NCBI GenBank assembly: GCA_033964015.1
Contig: CM066913.1
Span: 23,211,854 to 23,275,853 of the forward strand
Reading direction: 5' to 3'
DNA: 64,000 nt
DNA from: Scolanthus callimorphus
Lineage: Eukaryota; Cnidaria; Anthozoa; Actiniaria; Edwardsiidae
Of this stretch, positions 19,432 to 29,970 are shown piece by piece. Made by a program: the position numbers and the translations under genes. Positions within the stretch are counted from its first letter, which is position 1. The number at the start of each line of letters is the position of its first letter. Below the pieces are notes generated by a model, which worked only from the letters and a program-made list of their open reading frames with translations, did not search any database and was not told where the DNA came from.

Positions 19432-19859
19432 TACTTCTAAAACGGTTGCCAGTAATAGCGGAGCTCCTTTGCGGCCGAAGGCCGCAGAGCGGAGCACCAT
19501 AGGTATCGCAGGAAGAGTTCAAAAGCTCAAAACAGAACTCAGGTATACGATCGACTTGATTTTTCACGGTTCAGCGGTATTCTCTGGTATCGCGGGCGCG
19601 TCCGTGTCTGTCTGCGCGCCCCACCACAGGCAACCCCGGAACTGTCTGTCATTTTTCTGCAGGACTCTTGACTCTGTCGTCTGTACAGAGTTCTTTTTCC
19701 TAACTGATAAAAAATCGATGACAAGACGAGAAAAATTAAAGAGAGAATTTTGATAGAAGAACCGGAAGAAATTATTCGAGGAGAGAGCTAGAAATAGCGA
19801 CGGGAAGAAGCCGGGCAAAGCATGAACCACCGCCAAAGAGAGTGCAAAGTGAACAAACG
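19432..19859. other. Non-coding stretch with a GGAGCTCC hairpin
   Basis: GCGGAGCTCC, GCGGCCGAAGGCCGC and GCGGAGCACC (about 19459-19498) resemble the hairpin ends of the GGAGCTCC repeat family seen at 25155, 26378 and 48590. The remainder shows no gene. Confidence 0.4.
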
Positions 19860-20960
19860 AAACAACGCGCGACGGTTTTTACTCTTCATCAAAAACTCTT
19901 GAAATCAAGCTGACAAATCACGATTTTAGAAAATGAGTTACCAGCGGGAAGAAGAGTGACCGATGTCATGATTATAGAAAAAACGTTTGTCGAGGGAAAG
20001 AAGGAGTAGAGAAGAATACCAGTGAATGGTGAAGTCGAAAAAGACAAAAGAAGACGGACGAACGAAGAGCTAGCGTAGAAACCCATTTTCAAGGTAAAAG
20101 GTACTTGAACTTTGTAGCTAGAGTATAAAATGAGCATTCAGCAGTAATCAGATTTTATCTACCGCAAACTTCAAACTTTCATTCGTGTTTTTCCCGAACT
20201 TTTGCGGGCTGTTTTCTCACTCGTTTGAAAAAGATGAAAGTTGAATGCGACGATAGTGGCCGCTCGTGAGATTAGTCGTTTTTACACGCTCAACCATTGT
20301 GGTTTAAGCTTTTTTTCTGTATTGCAATCAGAATACCGTATTTTCTAGTGATATATAAGTTATAGTGGAGCTGACAACTGCCGTGGCTGTGTTTACTTTT
20401 GGCGGAGAGACTCGGGAGAATGTCATGAAAGAAAAACTTGTCACGCATCGGTATGGCTGCCATCTTTAGCTCGCGAGCTTTTGGTCATCATAGGACTCGT
20501 CCAGCTCCAAACTTCAGGTTTAGATAACGGTACAATGATTCTTGAATTTTCTAATGTATCTAAGCTATTCAAATTGAGACATTTTCAATTCAAATTGAGA
20601 CATTTTCGACTTCTCAATTTGGTTCGGCTACAACGAGTAACTTTTGTGCGCTAATTTAATTTTGTAGAAATTCCCTAAGATGTATTCCTGGCTGCGGGGA
20701 AGCTTCACAGAGTATTTCACATATGATATGCAAGTGGAAATCTATCTAGGAATAATTATTGCTGTCTATCAGTGCCAATATGTCCAATATGCACTGACAT
20801 TTTACTTTTAATTTATTGTTGTCAGGCATGAACTTAGAAGTCATGGAAATGTATAAATTTTGCACAACATAGATGTAAATTTTGCTCAACATAAACACAA
20901 TAATTCATAGACTATAGAAGTTTAAAAATATTGCTTGAAGTTTTGACAGCCCTGAAATCG
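19860..20960 (+). repeat. Left copy of an inverted dispersed repeat
   Basis: This sequence recurs inverted at 43025-45680. Shared blocks include CGGTTTTTACTCTTCATC at the outer edge, a TATA-like GAGTATAAAATGAGCATTC (about 20124-20142), GATGAAAGTTGAATGC, CAGAATACCGTATTTTCTAG and, at the inner edge, CTTGAAGTTTTGACAG. No long ORF remains. The TATA box followed by a conserved ATG suggests the remains of a promoter and first exon of an autonomous element. Confidence 0.75.
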
Positions 20961-21573
20961 ATCTATATAGAGGGATGGACCATTAGAAATTTTAGGGGGG
21001 GGGGGGGGGGGAGGGGCAGGTAGCAGGCTTTGGTTATGCAGGATTTTTTTTTCCGGGTTAGAATTTGTGTAGGAATGTTTTTTAGCAAAATGTTTTTTAG
21101 AATTTGTGTAGGAATGTTTTTTAGCAAACCATGGCTTTGCAGGAATTTTTTCTGTATTTTTTCACATGTTTTTTTTTTGTCTTACCGAATTTCCCCATGT
21201 TTTAAGATACTAGTAGCGGTTTCTAGTCATTTAATTAATAATATTGCTCTGTAGATGGTGAATGATATTGCTCTGTAGGTGTGCAGACCTATTCCAGGGC
21301 TGTTCCTTTTACAAAAGCAATTGTATTCTTATATGTTAAATATAAAAAAATTAATTAGTTTCGACATAGTAGAAGGCATTTTACAGTTAGTCGATCACAC
21401 TTTTCTTTCGTTGCGCGTGAAGCGGGCCCATAGTTTTGATAAACACTTGCAGGTTTTGTCTTCAAGGCTCATCAGACTTATTGGTTATTTTCTTTAAATT
21501 TCAGTGACAACTTCAGCCAGAGGTGGCTTTTGCCAGAGGCAGCTTTCGGAAAGACCATACCATGACACAAGTA
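20961..21573. other. Non-coding stretch with a G-tract and a short duplication
   Basis: Holds a poly-G tract (20995-21016) and a duplicated segment of about 50 bp (TTTGTGTAGGAATGTTTTTTAG at about 21066 and 21107, cut here to its core). Nothing else recognised. Confidence 0.5.
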
Positions 21574-21872
21574 AAACATAATTAGAGCAGTTTCCACATG
21601 ACTGTCATGAGTAATTACAAATAACTTGCTAATTGTGATTGGTTTGGGTTGTGATTGGTCAAGAGCATGGTCTTTGATCCTTATGCCAATCAGATTGTGT
21701 AGAGAAAATAATTACACAATTATACGTCTAATTAAATTGCTGACAAAAAAGAGAGATTGTGAATCACCTCTCGCTCTGTGATTGGTTAATTGTCGAATTT
21801 CTATGCATTTGATAGGATAGTGAATTACTCATGAATTGTTTTCACAGCAGTTATGTGAAAGCCGCTATTACA
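21574..21872. mobile_element. MITE with diverged inverted ends
   Basis: AGAGCAGTTTCCACATGACTG on the left mirrors ...GTTATGTGAAAGCCGCT on the right, both followed inward by an ATGAGTAATTAC-like motif. The interior is rich in GATTGG (CCAAT) motifs. No ORF. Confidence 0.55.
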
Positions 21873-22070
21873 GTGTATTTTTACTATAAATAGTTGTCAA
21901 TTGTTGCAAATGTTTTAAACTACTTAAAAAAATGGAGAAGACATCCTCCCTTCTAGTGTCGTCTGTTTTAAAAAATTTGGAAGCGAAACTTGATATGTTT
22001 CATTAAAGTTGCTATGCAAATTAGCTACAACCACTAGTGGTTGTATCAGATTTACAACATGTTACAGTAT

Positions 22071-22406
22071 GCCCAGGGGGGACTCCCCTATTTTTGGGGC
22101 AGGGGTGCTTGTCAGGAACTTTCAATTTCATCCCTAAAAGGTACCATACATGGCATCGCTTAGTTGACTTGGGCTCCTAAAAAGGTACCAGCAAGACATA
22201 TATTCATATTTTTTACGAGGGAGAATATGTCTGAAATTCAGGCAACTAACAAGTGTAGTTTGATTGATTTGCTAGAATGGACCTCTAATGGGTACCTATG
22301 ATTTTTTTTTTGCAAGTTTTCTAATTTTACCAGAGGCCTGATTTTAAACCCTAAAAGGTATGACAAGTACCCGCACCCCAAAAATAGGGGGAGCCCCCCT
22401 CCCCCG
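22071..22406. mobile_element. G-rich MITE with inverted ends
   Basis: Left end GACTCCCCTATTTTTGGGG and right end CCCCAAAAATAGGGGGAG are complementary. Inside, CCCTAAAAGGTA recurs in inverted order (22132 and 22350). No gene. Confidence 0.65.
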
Positions 22407-22536
22407 GGATGCTACGGTCCTGTGATTCTTATTGTGTTTCTATTGTATTGTTCTTATAAACTATTCATGATTTTTTAAGCATGAAATATAAACTTCTTGT
22501 CTTACTCATTGGCTGATTGCATTTTTAAACCGAACC

Positions 22537-22826
22537 GGGGGTTGAGGACCTATGGAAAATTTTCCAGGGGGCTGTATTAAACTCTGAAAATTCCAGGAGA
22601 GGGGGTGTGTCTAGAGACTGGAAATTCCAAGGGGGAGGGGTAAAAAAGGTGATTTTCCAGGGACATTTTATCCAAAAAGAGATTTCCCAAGGGTATTTTG
22701 CCAGAAAAAATGGAAATTCCAGGGGTGGGGGTCATTTATGGGGTTGGAAATTCCAGGGGAGGGGGTCTGTTTCACGAGTGGAAATTCCAGGGGAGGGGGT
22801 CTTTTTAAGGGAGGTCCTCAACCCCT
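22537..22826. mobile_element. Small element with TIRs and GGAAATTCC repeats
   Basis: Ends are GGGGTTGAGGACCT and AGGTCCTCAACCCC. The interior is about seven copies of a unit built on TGGAAATTCCAGGGG. The open frames here are repeat-derived. Confidence 0.65.
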
Positions 22827-24370
22827 GTTGTGGTTTATAAATGCAGTCAGCCATTGTATAATAGGTTTGGTTAAAGTGCAACTCAAGGCTGAAATTTTAA
22901 TGGCTTATTTGATTGCACATTCAAAATACGAAAGAATGTTTTTTCGTGTTCAAAGCTCTTTTGGCTCATAGCTCACTTGATACTCAAGATTTTTACTAAT
23001 GCAAATTAGCAAAAAATGACGTCACAACAAGACTTGGGCAAAGAGGCCAAACAATGTTTTATGTATAATTCTGTTTTGGATATTTCGATTCAATTCAAAC
23101 TTGGTAACAACAAAGAATGACCAAGACCTCATAAACCCATATGCTAATTAGTGTTTCCATGGTAACCCGTTTGGCTCTGGAAGTGATTCCTTGAAAAATA
23201 AGTAAAAATTTTGCTAATGTGTAAAAGGTTCTAAAATAAACTTTCTTTATCACTAAGTGCTGGTAGCCATACTGTAATACATACCCTATCAGAGACAAGA
23301 AAAAACTTTACCCTATGGCAGACCTACCTGTTACCTATCCTCCTCATGCCTATGGCAGACCTCAGGAGCCTCCCAAAAAAAACCCTAGCATATCCATCTA
23401 CCATAAACGATGGAGTGCCCCACCCCATGCCAATTGGGCAGTTGGGCAGTTCCTCAGAATTCCAGGGTGGATGGAAGAAGAGCTTGGAATTTCAGGGCAG
23501 GCACCCTTAAATACGACATTCCAGGGTGGGTAAGCACAATTTCCAGGGTGGTCATGATAAAATCACTGGAACTGCAGGGTGGTTGGTTCAAATTAAAAAA
23601 AATCCAGGGTGGATAGCTTTTGTTGCGACTGCTGCCCATTCCTTCTTACCCAATATATTTCTATTAATATAATATATTTCTTATTGACTGTTCAAGTTTT
23701 CGCTCACGCAATCCTGCTCTAAAATACATACAAGTTTTGTGCTTGTAATCTAATTGTAGGATCCCAGATTTTGGAATGACACATTAATTCATGTCAAATA
23801 ACGTATTGCAATTTTCCATTCGCATGGAAAAATATGTAACCAGGAGCTCCGCTTTTAGCCAGTGGCTAAATCTATATATTAATTCATAATTCCAAGCTAG
23901 TTAAAAAAAAGGAAATAAATTTGTGAGAACTACTTCATTGAAATCGAGAATGAGAAATCTGATATAGACTGGCTTCAAGTTGTTTTGTTTAGCTATTTTG
24001 AAATGGCAAACAAAAGATTGACGAATAGTGTATTTAGGGAGGCGTTCCGAATAATCTTCTCTGCTGGGACAAAAGGTCTGTTCATAATTACATGACTTTC
24101 AAAAAGAGAAGAATTCCCTTTGGAATAGCTGTCACTTATTTACCTATAATAATGATGAGCAAAGAAATGCCGTTCAAATGTCATAGAAAAGAAATGAATG
24201 TATTAGCGATACCTATAATAATGCTAGGGCTTTCTGATTGGCTTTTGTAAAGAAAGGGCTATGTCATTAGTTTTGGGGGCAGTGTTTCCTATTGTTTTTT
24301 ATTCTTTTTATGATTCAAATTTCTTTGACGAAGTTTTCTTTGTCATGCGCGTAATGCATCATATGCAATT
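22827..24370. other. Non-coding mosaic
   Basis: About 23440-23620 has further TTCCAGGGTGG repeats related to the element at 22537. At about 23846-23880, GGAGCTCCGCTTTTAGCCAG marks one end of the GGAGCTCC repeat family in inverse orientation to 47470. No gene seen in the rest. Confidence 0.45.
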
Positions 24371-24699
24371 TGCCATTCTCGTACCCAGAGCTCCCCGGCT
24401 CTTCTGCTCGCAGGGGAGGCTCTGGTGACATCCATTTGAGGGCTTTCTCTGATTGGCTGAAATAGCGCGCACGCGTACATAAAAGTAGCTTAATCTCGAT
24501 TTATAAAAACGTATCTGTCAAAATAACACTGACATTCGTTTCCTAGTCGTCTTTTCAACCTATGCCTTCGACTTGAACGCTCTAAAAGTAATCATGAGGC
24601 ATAAAACCACCATTTCCTTTTACGCATGCGTCGGTGGATGTCACCAGAGCCTCCCCCGCGAGGTGACGAGCAGGGAAGCTCTGGGTTCGAGAATGGCAA
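24371..24699. mobile_element. Foldback element with TGCCATTCTCG ends
   Basis: TGCCATTCTCGTACCCAGAG on the left and CTCTGGGTTCGAGAATGGCA on the right are inverted repeats; the sub-terminal GGGGAGGCTCTGGTGAC is mirrored too. A partial copy of one end lies at about 59130-59180. Confidence 0.75.
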
Positions 24700-24894
24700 T
24701 TTGCCCATTCATTCTCGTTTAACAAAGCAGTGCGGTTCGTTCGGACTCGCGAAGTAGAGTAACTTGGACGGGTGAGTTAAATTCGTTTATCTGTGCATGA
24801 TTTTGAGCCCAATTCAACTCAAGTATTACCAAATAATTGTCAAGGATGTCCGTTTGGGCTCGTTTCACGAAATGTTCACAGAAGGGTGTGTTGA

Positions 24895-25155
24895 GGCCAC
24901 ATTTGTAATAACCTGCCACATTTGTAATAGCTGCCACATTTGTAATAACATTGTGCCACATTTGTAATAACTGCCACATTTGTAATAACATTGTGCCACA
25001 TTTGTAATAACAGCCACATTTGTAATAACATTGTGCCACATTTGTAATAACATTGTGCCACATTTGTAATAACATTGTGCCACATTTGTAACAACATTGT
25101 GCCACATTTGTAATAACTGCCACATTTGTAATACCACTGTGCCACATTTGTAATA
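24895..25155 (-). repeat. Tandem array of CCACATTTGTAATAA units
   Basis: About twelve copies of CCACATTTGTAATAA with CTG, CAG or CATTGTG spacers. The long open frames on the minus strand (ITNVAQCYYKCG repeats) are repeat artefacts. An inverted array of the same unit lies at 26423-26594. Confidence 0.9.
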
Positions 25156-26422
25156 GCGGAGCTCCCAGCGGAGCCCCATAGCTACATGCAGGCAGAAAGG
25201 AAACAACACAAAAGAGGCAACACCGCTAGGTGACCAAACTTGGGTAAAGTTATTTTGGAGGCAAGAGGGGTACACCACCAACGTCACGTGGCATGGCGTC
25301 ATCGATGACGTCATCGAAACTTGAAAAATCAATGTCTGGAGAAGGCAACATCGCTAGGCGACCAAACTTGGATTAGGTTATCATGGAGGCAAGGAGGATG
25401 CACCACCGATGTCACGTGGCATGACGTCATCGATGACGTCAACGATAATGCCAAGCTTTAAAATAGGTAAAGAAGATTGGGAGCTGAACTTACAGGTTAG
25501 TGCAGGCCGGTGTGAATATATTTCTGAATCGATAGTCTTAAGCTGAGAAACGTTTTTATTAAATTCCACAACAATTACAAAACAAACGTACACCATTGCT
25601 TCGCGAGGCCGCTAAGTCAAAATGACACATTCTCACAAACCTGACGTATCTAGCCGACCGTTTGTAATAATGGAACTCAATCGAACACGTTCGTTCGAGA
25701 ACACTAACAGACAACAGTAAATGAATTATTTGTGTAAAATATGGTAGAATTTTTCGTTGTCACAAAGATAATATATAGATTTAGCCCTGCCTAAAAGCGG
25801 AGCTCGAATCAATATATTACTGTCATCGAGGTATGATCGACTTTTCCAGTTTTGATGACGTATCGATAACGTAATGCCACGTGACCTTGGGGTGCACCCC
25901 CTCAAGGTCAAGTGTGTGTATCGTATGATTATATGTATCTCCAGCAAATGCCAATTCTTTGACTTTTTCGGTAGTTTTTAGAGTGATACTTTATTTTAAA
26001 TACGTCAGGCGGTATACAGGTGGTACTTTTGATATTTGACATCGAGGGAAAAATACTACACGCAAATAGTGAAAATCGACCTTTTGCTTCGAAAGTCCGT
26101 ATCATATATCAGAGCCAAACACTGGATGGAACTACTTGAGCTTGTCATCCATGGCGGGGCTCAAGTGTCTTTTAAGGGGAAAGATAACTGTAGATAAAGC
26201 GAAATAGTTAACCAAAACTTGATATGCCCAAGTTTGGTCACCTAGCGATGTTGAGATATACTTTTCTAGTTTGATGATGTCATGCCGGACGAACGAACGA
26301 ACGAATGCACAAACCGGAAGTCGATTCAAATACACTTTTGTGTTTTTTCCTTTCTCATGCCTGCATGTAGCTAGCTATGGGGCTCCGCAAGCGGGCGCCT
26401 TTGGCACCCGCGGGAGCTCCCC
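25156..26422. mobile_element. Inverted copies of the GGAGCTCC/CRE repeat family
   Basis: From the left: a GGAGCTCC...GAGCCCCATAGCTACATG end, then two inverted copies of the unit carrying CACGTGGCATG and TCATCGATGACGTCA (about 25210-25450). A second family end follows at about 25780-25805 (TAGCCCTGCCTAAAAGCGG). From 26225 to 26422 the family runs forward (TTTGGTCACCTAGCGATGTT, GGACGAACGAACGAACG, GCGGGAGCTCC). Together with the flanking arrays this forms a palindrome of about 1.7 kb. No protein gene. Confidence 0.6.
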
Positions 26423-26594
26423 TATTACAAATGTGGCAGTTATTACAAACGTGGCACAATGTTATTACAAATGTGGCTGTTATTACAAATGTGGCACAAT
26501 GTTATTACAAATGTGGCTGTTATTACAAATGTGGCACAATGTTATTACAAATGTGGCAGTTATTACAAATGTGGCAGGTTATTACAAATGTGGC
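26423..26594 (+). repeat. Tandem array of TTATTACAAATGTGG units
   Basis: About eight copies, the inverse of the 24895 array. Both arrays sit immediately outside GGAGCTCC family ends. Confidence 0.9.
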
Positions 26595-27130
26595 CTCAAC
26601 AGGTGGTCGGCACTGCCCGAGTCGCCGTTGGATGTTTAAAACATGGCCACCGAAAATTAATAAATGTCATAAATGAACTATCGTTTTACAAAATGTACGT
26701 ATTCATTTCTAACATGCGTTCTTTTTTCGTAGGTTACGGGAAAAGGTGGAAATTATGACCACAGAGCGTTTGTAAGAGATGGGGTCTCCATGAATGTTAT
26801 CGGGGAAACATGCTGTTCTGGTGAGTTGTCCTATCATTACTGATACTCAGTGAGCCAAACTTGATAGAGGACTGTGCTCACTGAACTGGATTTGATATAG
26901 AACTCTGACGTCACCGGAGTTCTATATCAGATTCAGTTCAGTGCGCAGCAGTTCTATATCGTTTCTGGCTGATTGAGCACCATTATGATATGGCAACCAA
27001 TCAGAACAGCTGTTCCCTGAAAATATTCATGGACTTCCCAAAATGCTAATTTCTATCGGGGTATACAAACGGCCTTCATGGTCCTGATTTCCATTGTGTT
27101 TGCCTGATTGACTATTCATGAGTTTTAGAA
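26595..27130. other. Non-coding stretch with a short palindrome
   Basis: TTTGATATAGAACTC and GAGTTCTATATCAGA (about 26890-26932) flank TGACGTCACC. No gene seen. Confidence 0.45.
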
Positions 27131-27385
27131 AGCCAAAAATAAAATGATAAGGGGTATGGGCAGGGCAGAAAATGCGTCGGCAGGGAATCGAACCCGGGTC
27201 AACTGCTTTGAAGGCAGCTATGCTCACCACTATACCACCGACGCATCAGATGCGCAAAGTTTAGTGATCAAATCAAAACATCTTTCTGTTGTCGCTCATT
27301 TGTGTCGCTTCGTCTTAATTAAATAGCAACAAAATCATTCGCGAGCAGCAATGATGATATGCAGCAAACCTATACGGCAGTGGGC
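27131..27385. repeat. tRNA array unit D, right part (diverged)
   Basis: Resumes exactly where 19329 stopped (AGCCAAAAATAAAATG). It is more diverged than the other units and lacks about 17 bp beside the tRNA-Gly. Confidence 0.85.
27173..27244 (-). tRNA. tRNA-Gly-like gene with UCA anticodon, probably a pseudogene
   Basis: Same 72-nt backbone as the tRNA-Gly(UCC) copies, but the anticodon loop is CTTCAAA, giving UCA, which would pair with the UGA stop codon. A second change (CCCGG to CCCTG) puts a mismatch in the T stem. The acceptor, D and anticodon stems and both promoter boxes survive, so transcription is possible. Its unit is the most decayed of the array, so loss of function is likelier than a real opal suppressor. 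Confidence 0.8.
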
Positions 27386-27786
27386 TTGCATCCATCAGGA
27401 TTCGACAGTAACGCGCACGGGTACATCGTACCATGACACCAGGAACCCATCAATAGGAGTCTCCATCTACTCCACTTAGTCCAGATACATGCATGCAGAA
27501 TCTATTTTAGACTGTGGATTTTGACGGCAAATTGGATTTGATGTGCTGGTTTCAACGCGTACCCTCTTTATTTTGAGAGAGGGGCCATAATTTGTACCAA
27601 TATGACATCTAATTAACGCAGGTTTAAAAAATCTAAAAAAGTAAAGAAAAATTATTGTACTCTTGTGTTTCGGCTGCCAACTAATAGGTGGTGGAGAATA
27701 GTTTCGACGGGCTAGTCGTGGCCAGCATGGTACTGTTGCTAGTATAAAGCAATATAAAAATCGATTATAAAGAACAATGACTTGGT
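27386..27786. repeat. tRNA array unit E, truncated
   Basis: Starts TTGCATCCATCAGG and runs as the other units, but lacks the MITE-like foldback (empty site near 27650). It ends at ATGACTTGGT followed by a poly-G tract, just before the place of the tRNA-Lys. This is the right edge of the array. Confidence 0.88.
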
Positions 27787-27815
27787 GGGGGGGGGGGGGG
27801 GGGGGGGGGGGGGGG
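27787..27815 (+). repeat. Poly-G tract at the array edge
   Basis: A run of 29 G that can form G-quadruplex. It is exactly at the breakpoint of the tRNA array. Confidence 0.9.
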
Positions 27816-29329
27816 TAGGAAAATTTGGAAATAAATTGTTGCAGCTAAAAACAATGAAATAAATTGTTTGCAATCGTAACAAACAGAAAGTAAATTGTTT
27901 GTTGAGAGGTTTTCAACTGTGACATCTCCGGCCATCTTGGGACACTAAATTTCAAAATTTCTCCCAGGGGGCGCATGCCCCCAGACCCCCCAAGGCCGAA
28001 ACAACAACAAAAGAAACACTGGCTGAGATAGTCAATACCTACATTTCACAATTTCTCATTTCAGATCACGAGGTGCAGTCATTTGAATAATATTTGAATA
28101 ATATTTCTTTGTTTGGGTTGCTTCCTTATTCATATACCCCTCGGTGCGTAGCAGAAAAACAAAGAAAGAATACTCATGGGAATGCCACGTGATCTGAAAT
28201 GGGTAAACATTACGCCCAAGCCGAGGAGGACCATTTAACTTCTGAGGGGGGGGGGGGGGGGGTTGGTTGATTTTGAAAAAGAAGTTCTCGCCGCGAGGTA
28301 TAAAACAAAATCTTGCACGGACCAAATCACCCCCCCCCCCCCGCCCTCAAAAGTTAAATGGTCGGCCCCTAATGCCTAATGAGTAGTTTCGTCATCATGA
28401 CCAAGAACCATGAACATGGTTCCTATCTATTCCTCTGAGCATTTGGGCTGGCGATATTTAAAATCTTAAAAACAGTCTCGATTCAAGCAGGCAATTTTTT
28501 ATGATTCTTTCAGTTGCTTTGTGCCTGATACTCGCAGGCTTTCTAAATAAACGTTTTTGAAGCCGCGTTTCAATAAAGTAAAAAAATATTAAAATTATCT
28601 AAAAAAATTAATTGTTTGCAGAAAGACCGCTACTCTAAAAAAATTGTTTGCAGCTAGATCCTCATAAAAATAAATTGTTTGCAAGGAAAAATCCCCCCCC
28701 CCCCCCTTCAGAATGAATAATGGTCCGCCCTTACGTTTGTTTTCAAGGCTGAATCTTCGCGAGTTTGCATTGTAGCCGATCGGTCTCAAACTTTGTTTGT
28801 TTTACTAATTTCAGCACGCTCTTTCCACTGCTTGTGGCAAATTTGAGCTAAGTCATTCCGAAAATGCGCCCACCTAAATAGAGAGCTTTAGCAAGTAGTC
28901 CGGCGGATATTTAGCGTGAAAATTGCGCACTTTTGGCTAAAGACACCAAACTTTGCATGTCAATAGTTTTCAGAAGCTTATTGAAAATAAGAAATGGAGG
29001 CACGCTAAATTTTATTCGTAGCGAAAGCTAGAACAGTTTTAATGTGAACCATTGTTTTGCCATTGGCAGCCATCTTTGTTATTCATGAGCTCTGCGGCAC
29101 TTGGTGAAATCTTCCATCGTCCGTGTTTATAGAGTATAGCACAGTACTAGGAAGAAAGTGTTATGCGAAAATTTCAGAGACAAGCTTCTTTTTACACATT
29201 CGACACATGAGGTACCTATTATCTTTTTAAAAAATTGTTGGTCATTCTTGAAACATGTGATTTAAATCTCAGTCAGACTAAAGTGCATTAGTGAAGTTTG
29301 ATGCTTTTTCAGTGAAAGCAAAAAAATAA
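27816..29329. other. Non-coding mosaic with AAATTGTTTGCA repeats
   Basis: Several AAATTGTTTGCA motifs (27835-27905 and 28608-28685, in part inverted) and a small element at 28228-28363 with GGACCATTTAACTT/AAGTTAAATGGTC ends around G and C tracts. No gene. Confidence 0.5.
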
Positions 29330-29412
29330 TATATATATATATTTACCGGCTTGAGGTCGACCTCCGGTCTCGGCCAGTATTTTCAAGACCTCCCCCAGCC
29401 GGTAAATAACCT
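29330..29412. repeat. Hairpin TTACCGGCT...AGCCGGTAA
   Basis: Short foldback with TTACCGGCTTGAGG and CCCAGCCGGTAA ends and internal GGTCGACCTCCGG. The same GAGACCGGAGGTCGA core occurs in the hairpin at 41832. Confidence 0.6.
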
Positions 29413-29469
29413 GTATTTATTTTCATGGCCCATGCGGTCGACGCCATCTCACATGTGGTGAAGACTAGC

Positions 29470-29830
29470 CTCGTCCCCAGGATACCCCTCCTATGTCAGC
29501 TCCCAACCTCGTTCCCAGGGTCTTCTCGGTCGTTTTCAAAATCACGGTTAGCTCGGGAGAAGACCCTGGGGGAGGCTGAGTCACATGACCATCTGAGTCA
29601 CATGACCAACCTCGTCCCCAGGGTCTTCTCGGTCGTTTTTCAAATGGCGGTTAGCTCAGAGAAGACCCTGGGGGAGGCTGAGTCACGTGACTATTGTTTG
29701 AGGACATGAGAATGAGGTTTGTCCTTTGTTTTGAAACGGTCATGTGGCTCAGCCTCCCGCAGGGTCTTCTCTGAGCTAACCGCCATTTTGAAAAACGACC
29801 GAGAAGACCCTGGGGACGAGGTTGAGGTTG
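29470..29830. repeat. Cluster of GGGTCTTCTCGGTCG repeats
   Basis: Three copies, two direct and one inverted, of a unit with GGGTCTTCTCGGTCGTTTT, CAAAATGGCGGTTAGCTC and AGACCCTGGGGGAGGCTGAG. More copies lie at 40525-40720 and 41110-41310. Short interspersed repeat of unknown class. Confidence 0.75.
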
Positions 29831-29859
29831 GTCAACTCCTACAAAAGAACACTTCACTG

Positions 29860-29970
29860 GAGCGGTTTTCATATGACTAAACCAATGTCAAAGTAAATTA
29901 CACCAATTCTGAACAAAATTGGTGTAATTACTTTGACATTGGTTTCACTACAGTCATATGAAAACCGCTC
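29860..29970. mobile_element. Near-perfect foldback MITE (111 bp)
   Basis: GAGCGGTTTTCATATGAC...GTCATATGAAAACCGCTC, with the inner CCAATGTCAAAGTAAATTAC part also mirrored. Almost the whole element is stem. Confidence 0.8.

Larger units (their letters stand above)
19330..27130. other. 7.8-kb block splitting array unit D
   Basis: The array stops at GATTAT (19329) and resumes with the next bases of the same unit at 27131. The block is a mosaic of repeats listed separately. It has no protein gene I can support and no matching pair of termini, so it is probably several nested insertions or a rearrangement. Confidence 0.7.

Noticed and set aside
24719..25332. ORFs with ITNVAQCYYKCG repeats (also 26271-26676)
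   Set aside because: Produced by the CCACATTTGTAATAA array in several frames at once; no coding signal.
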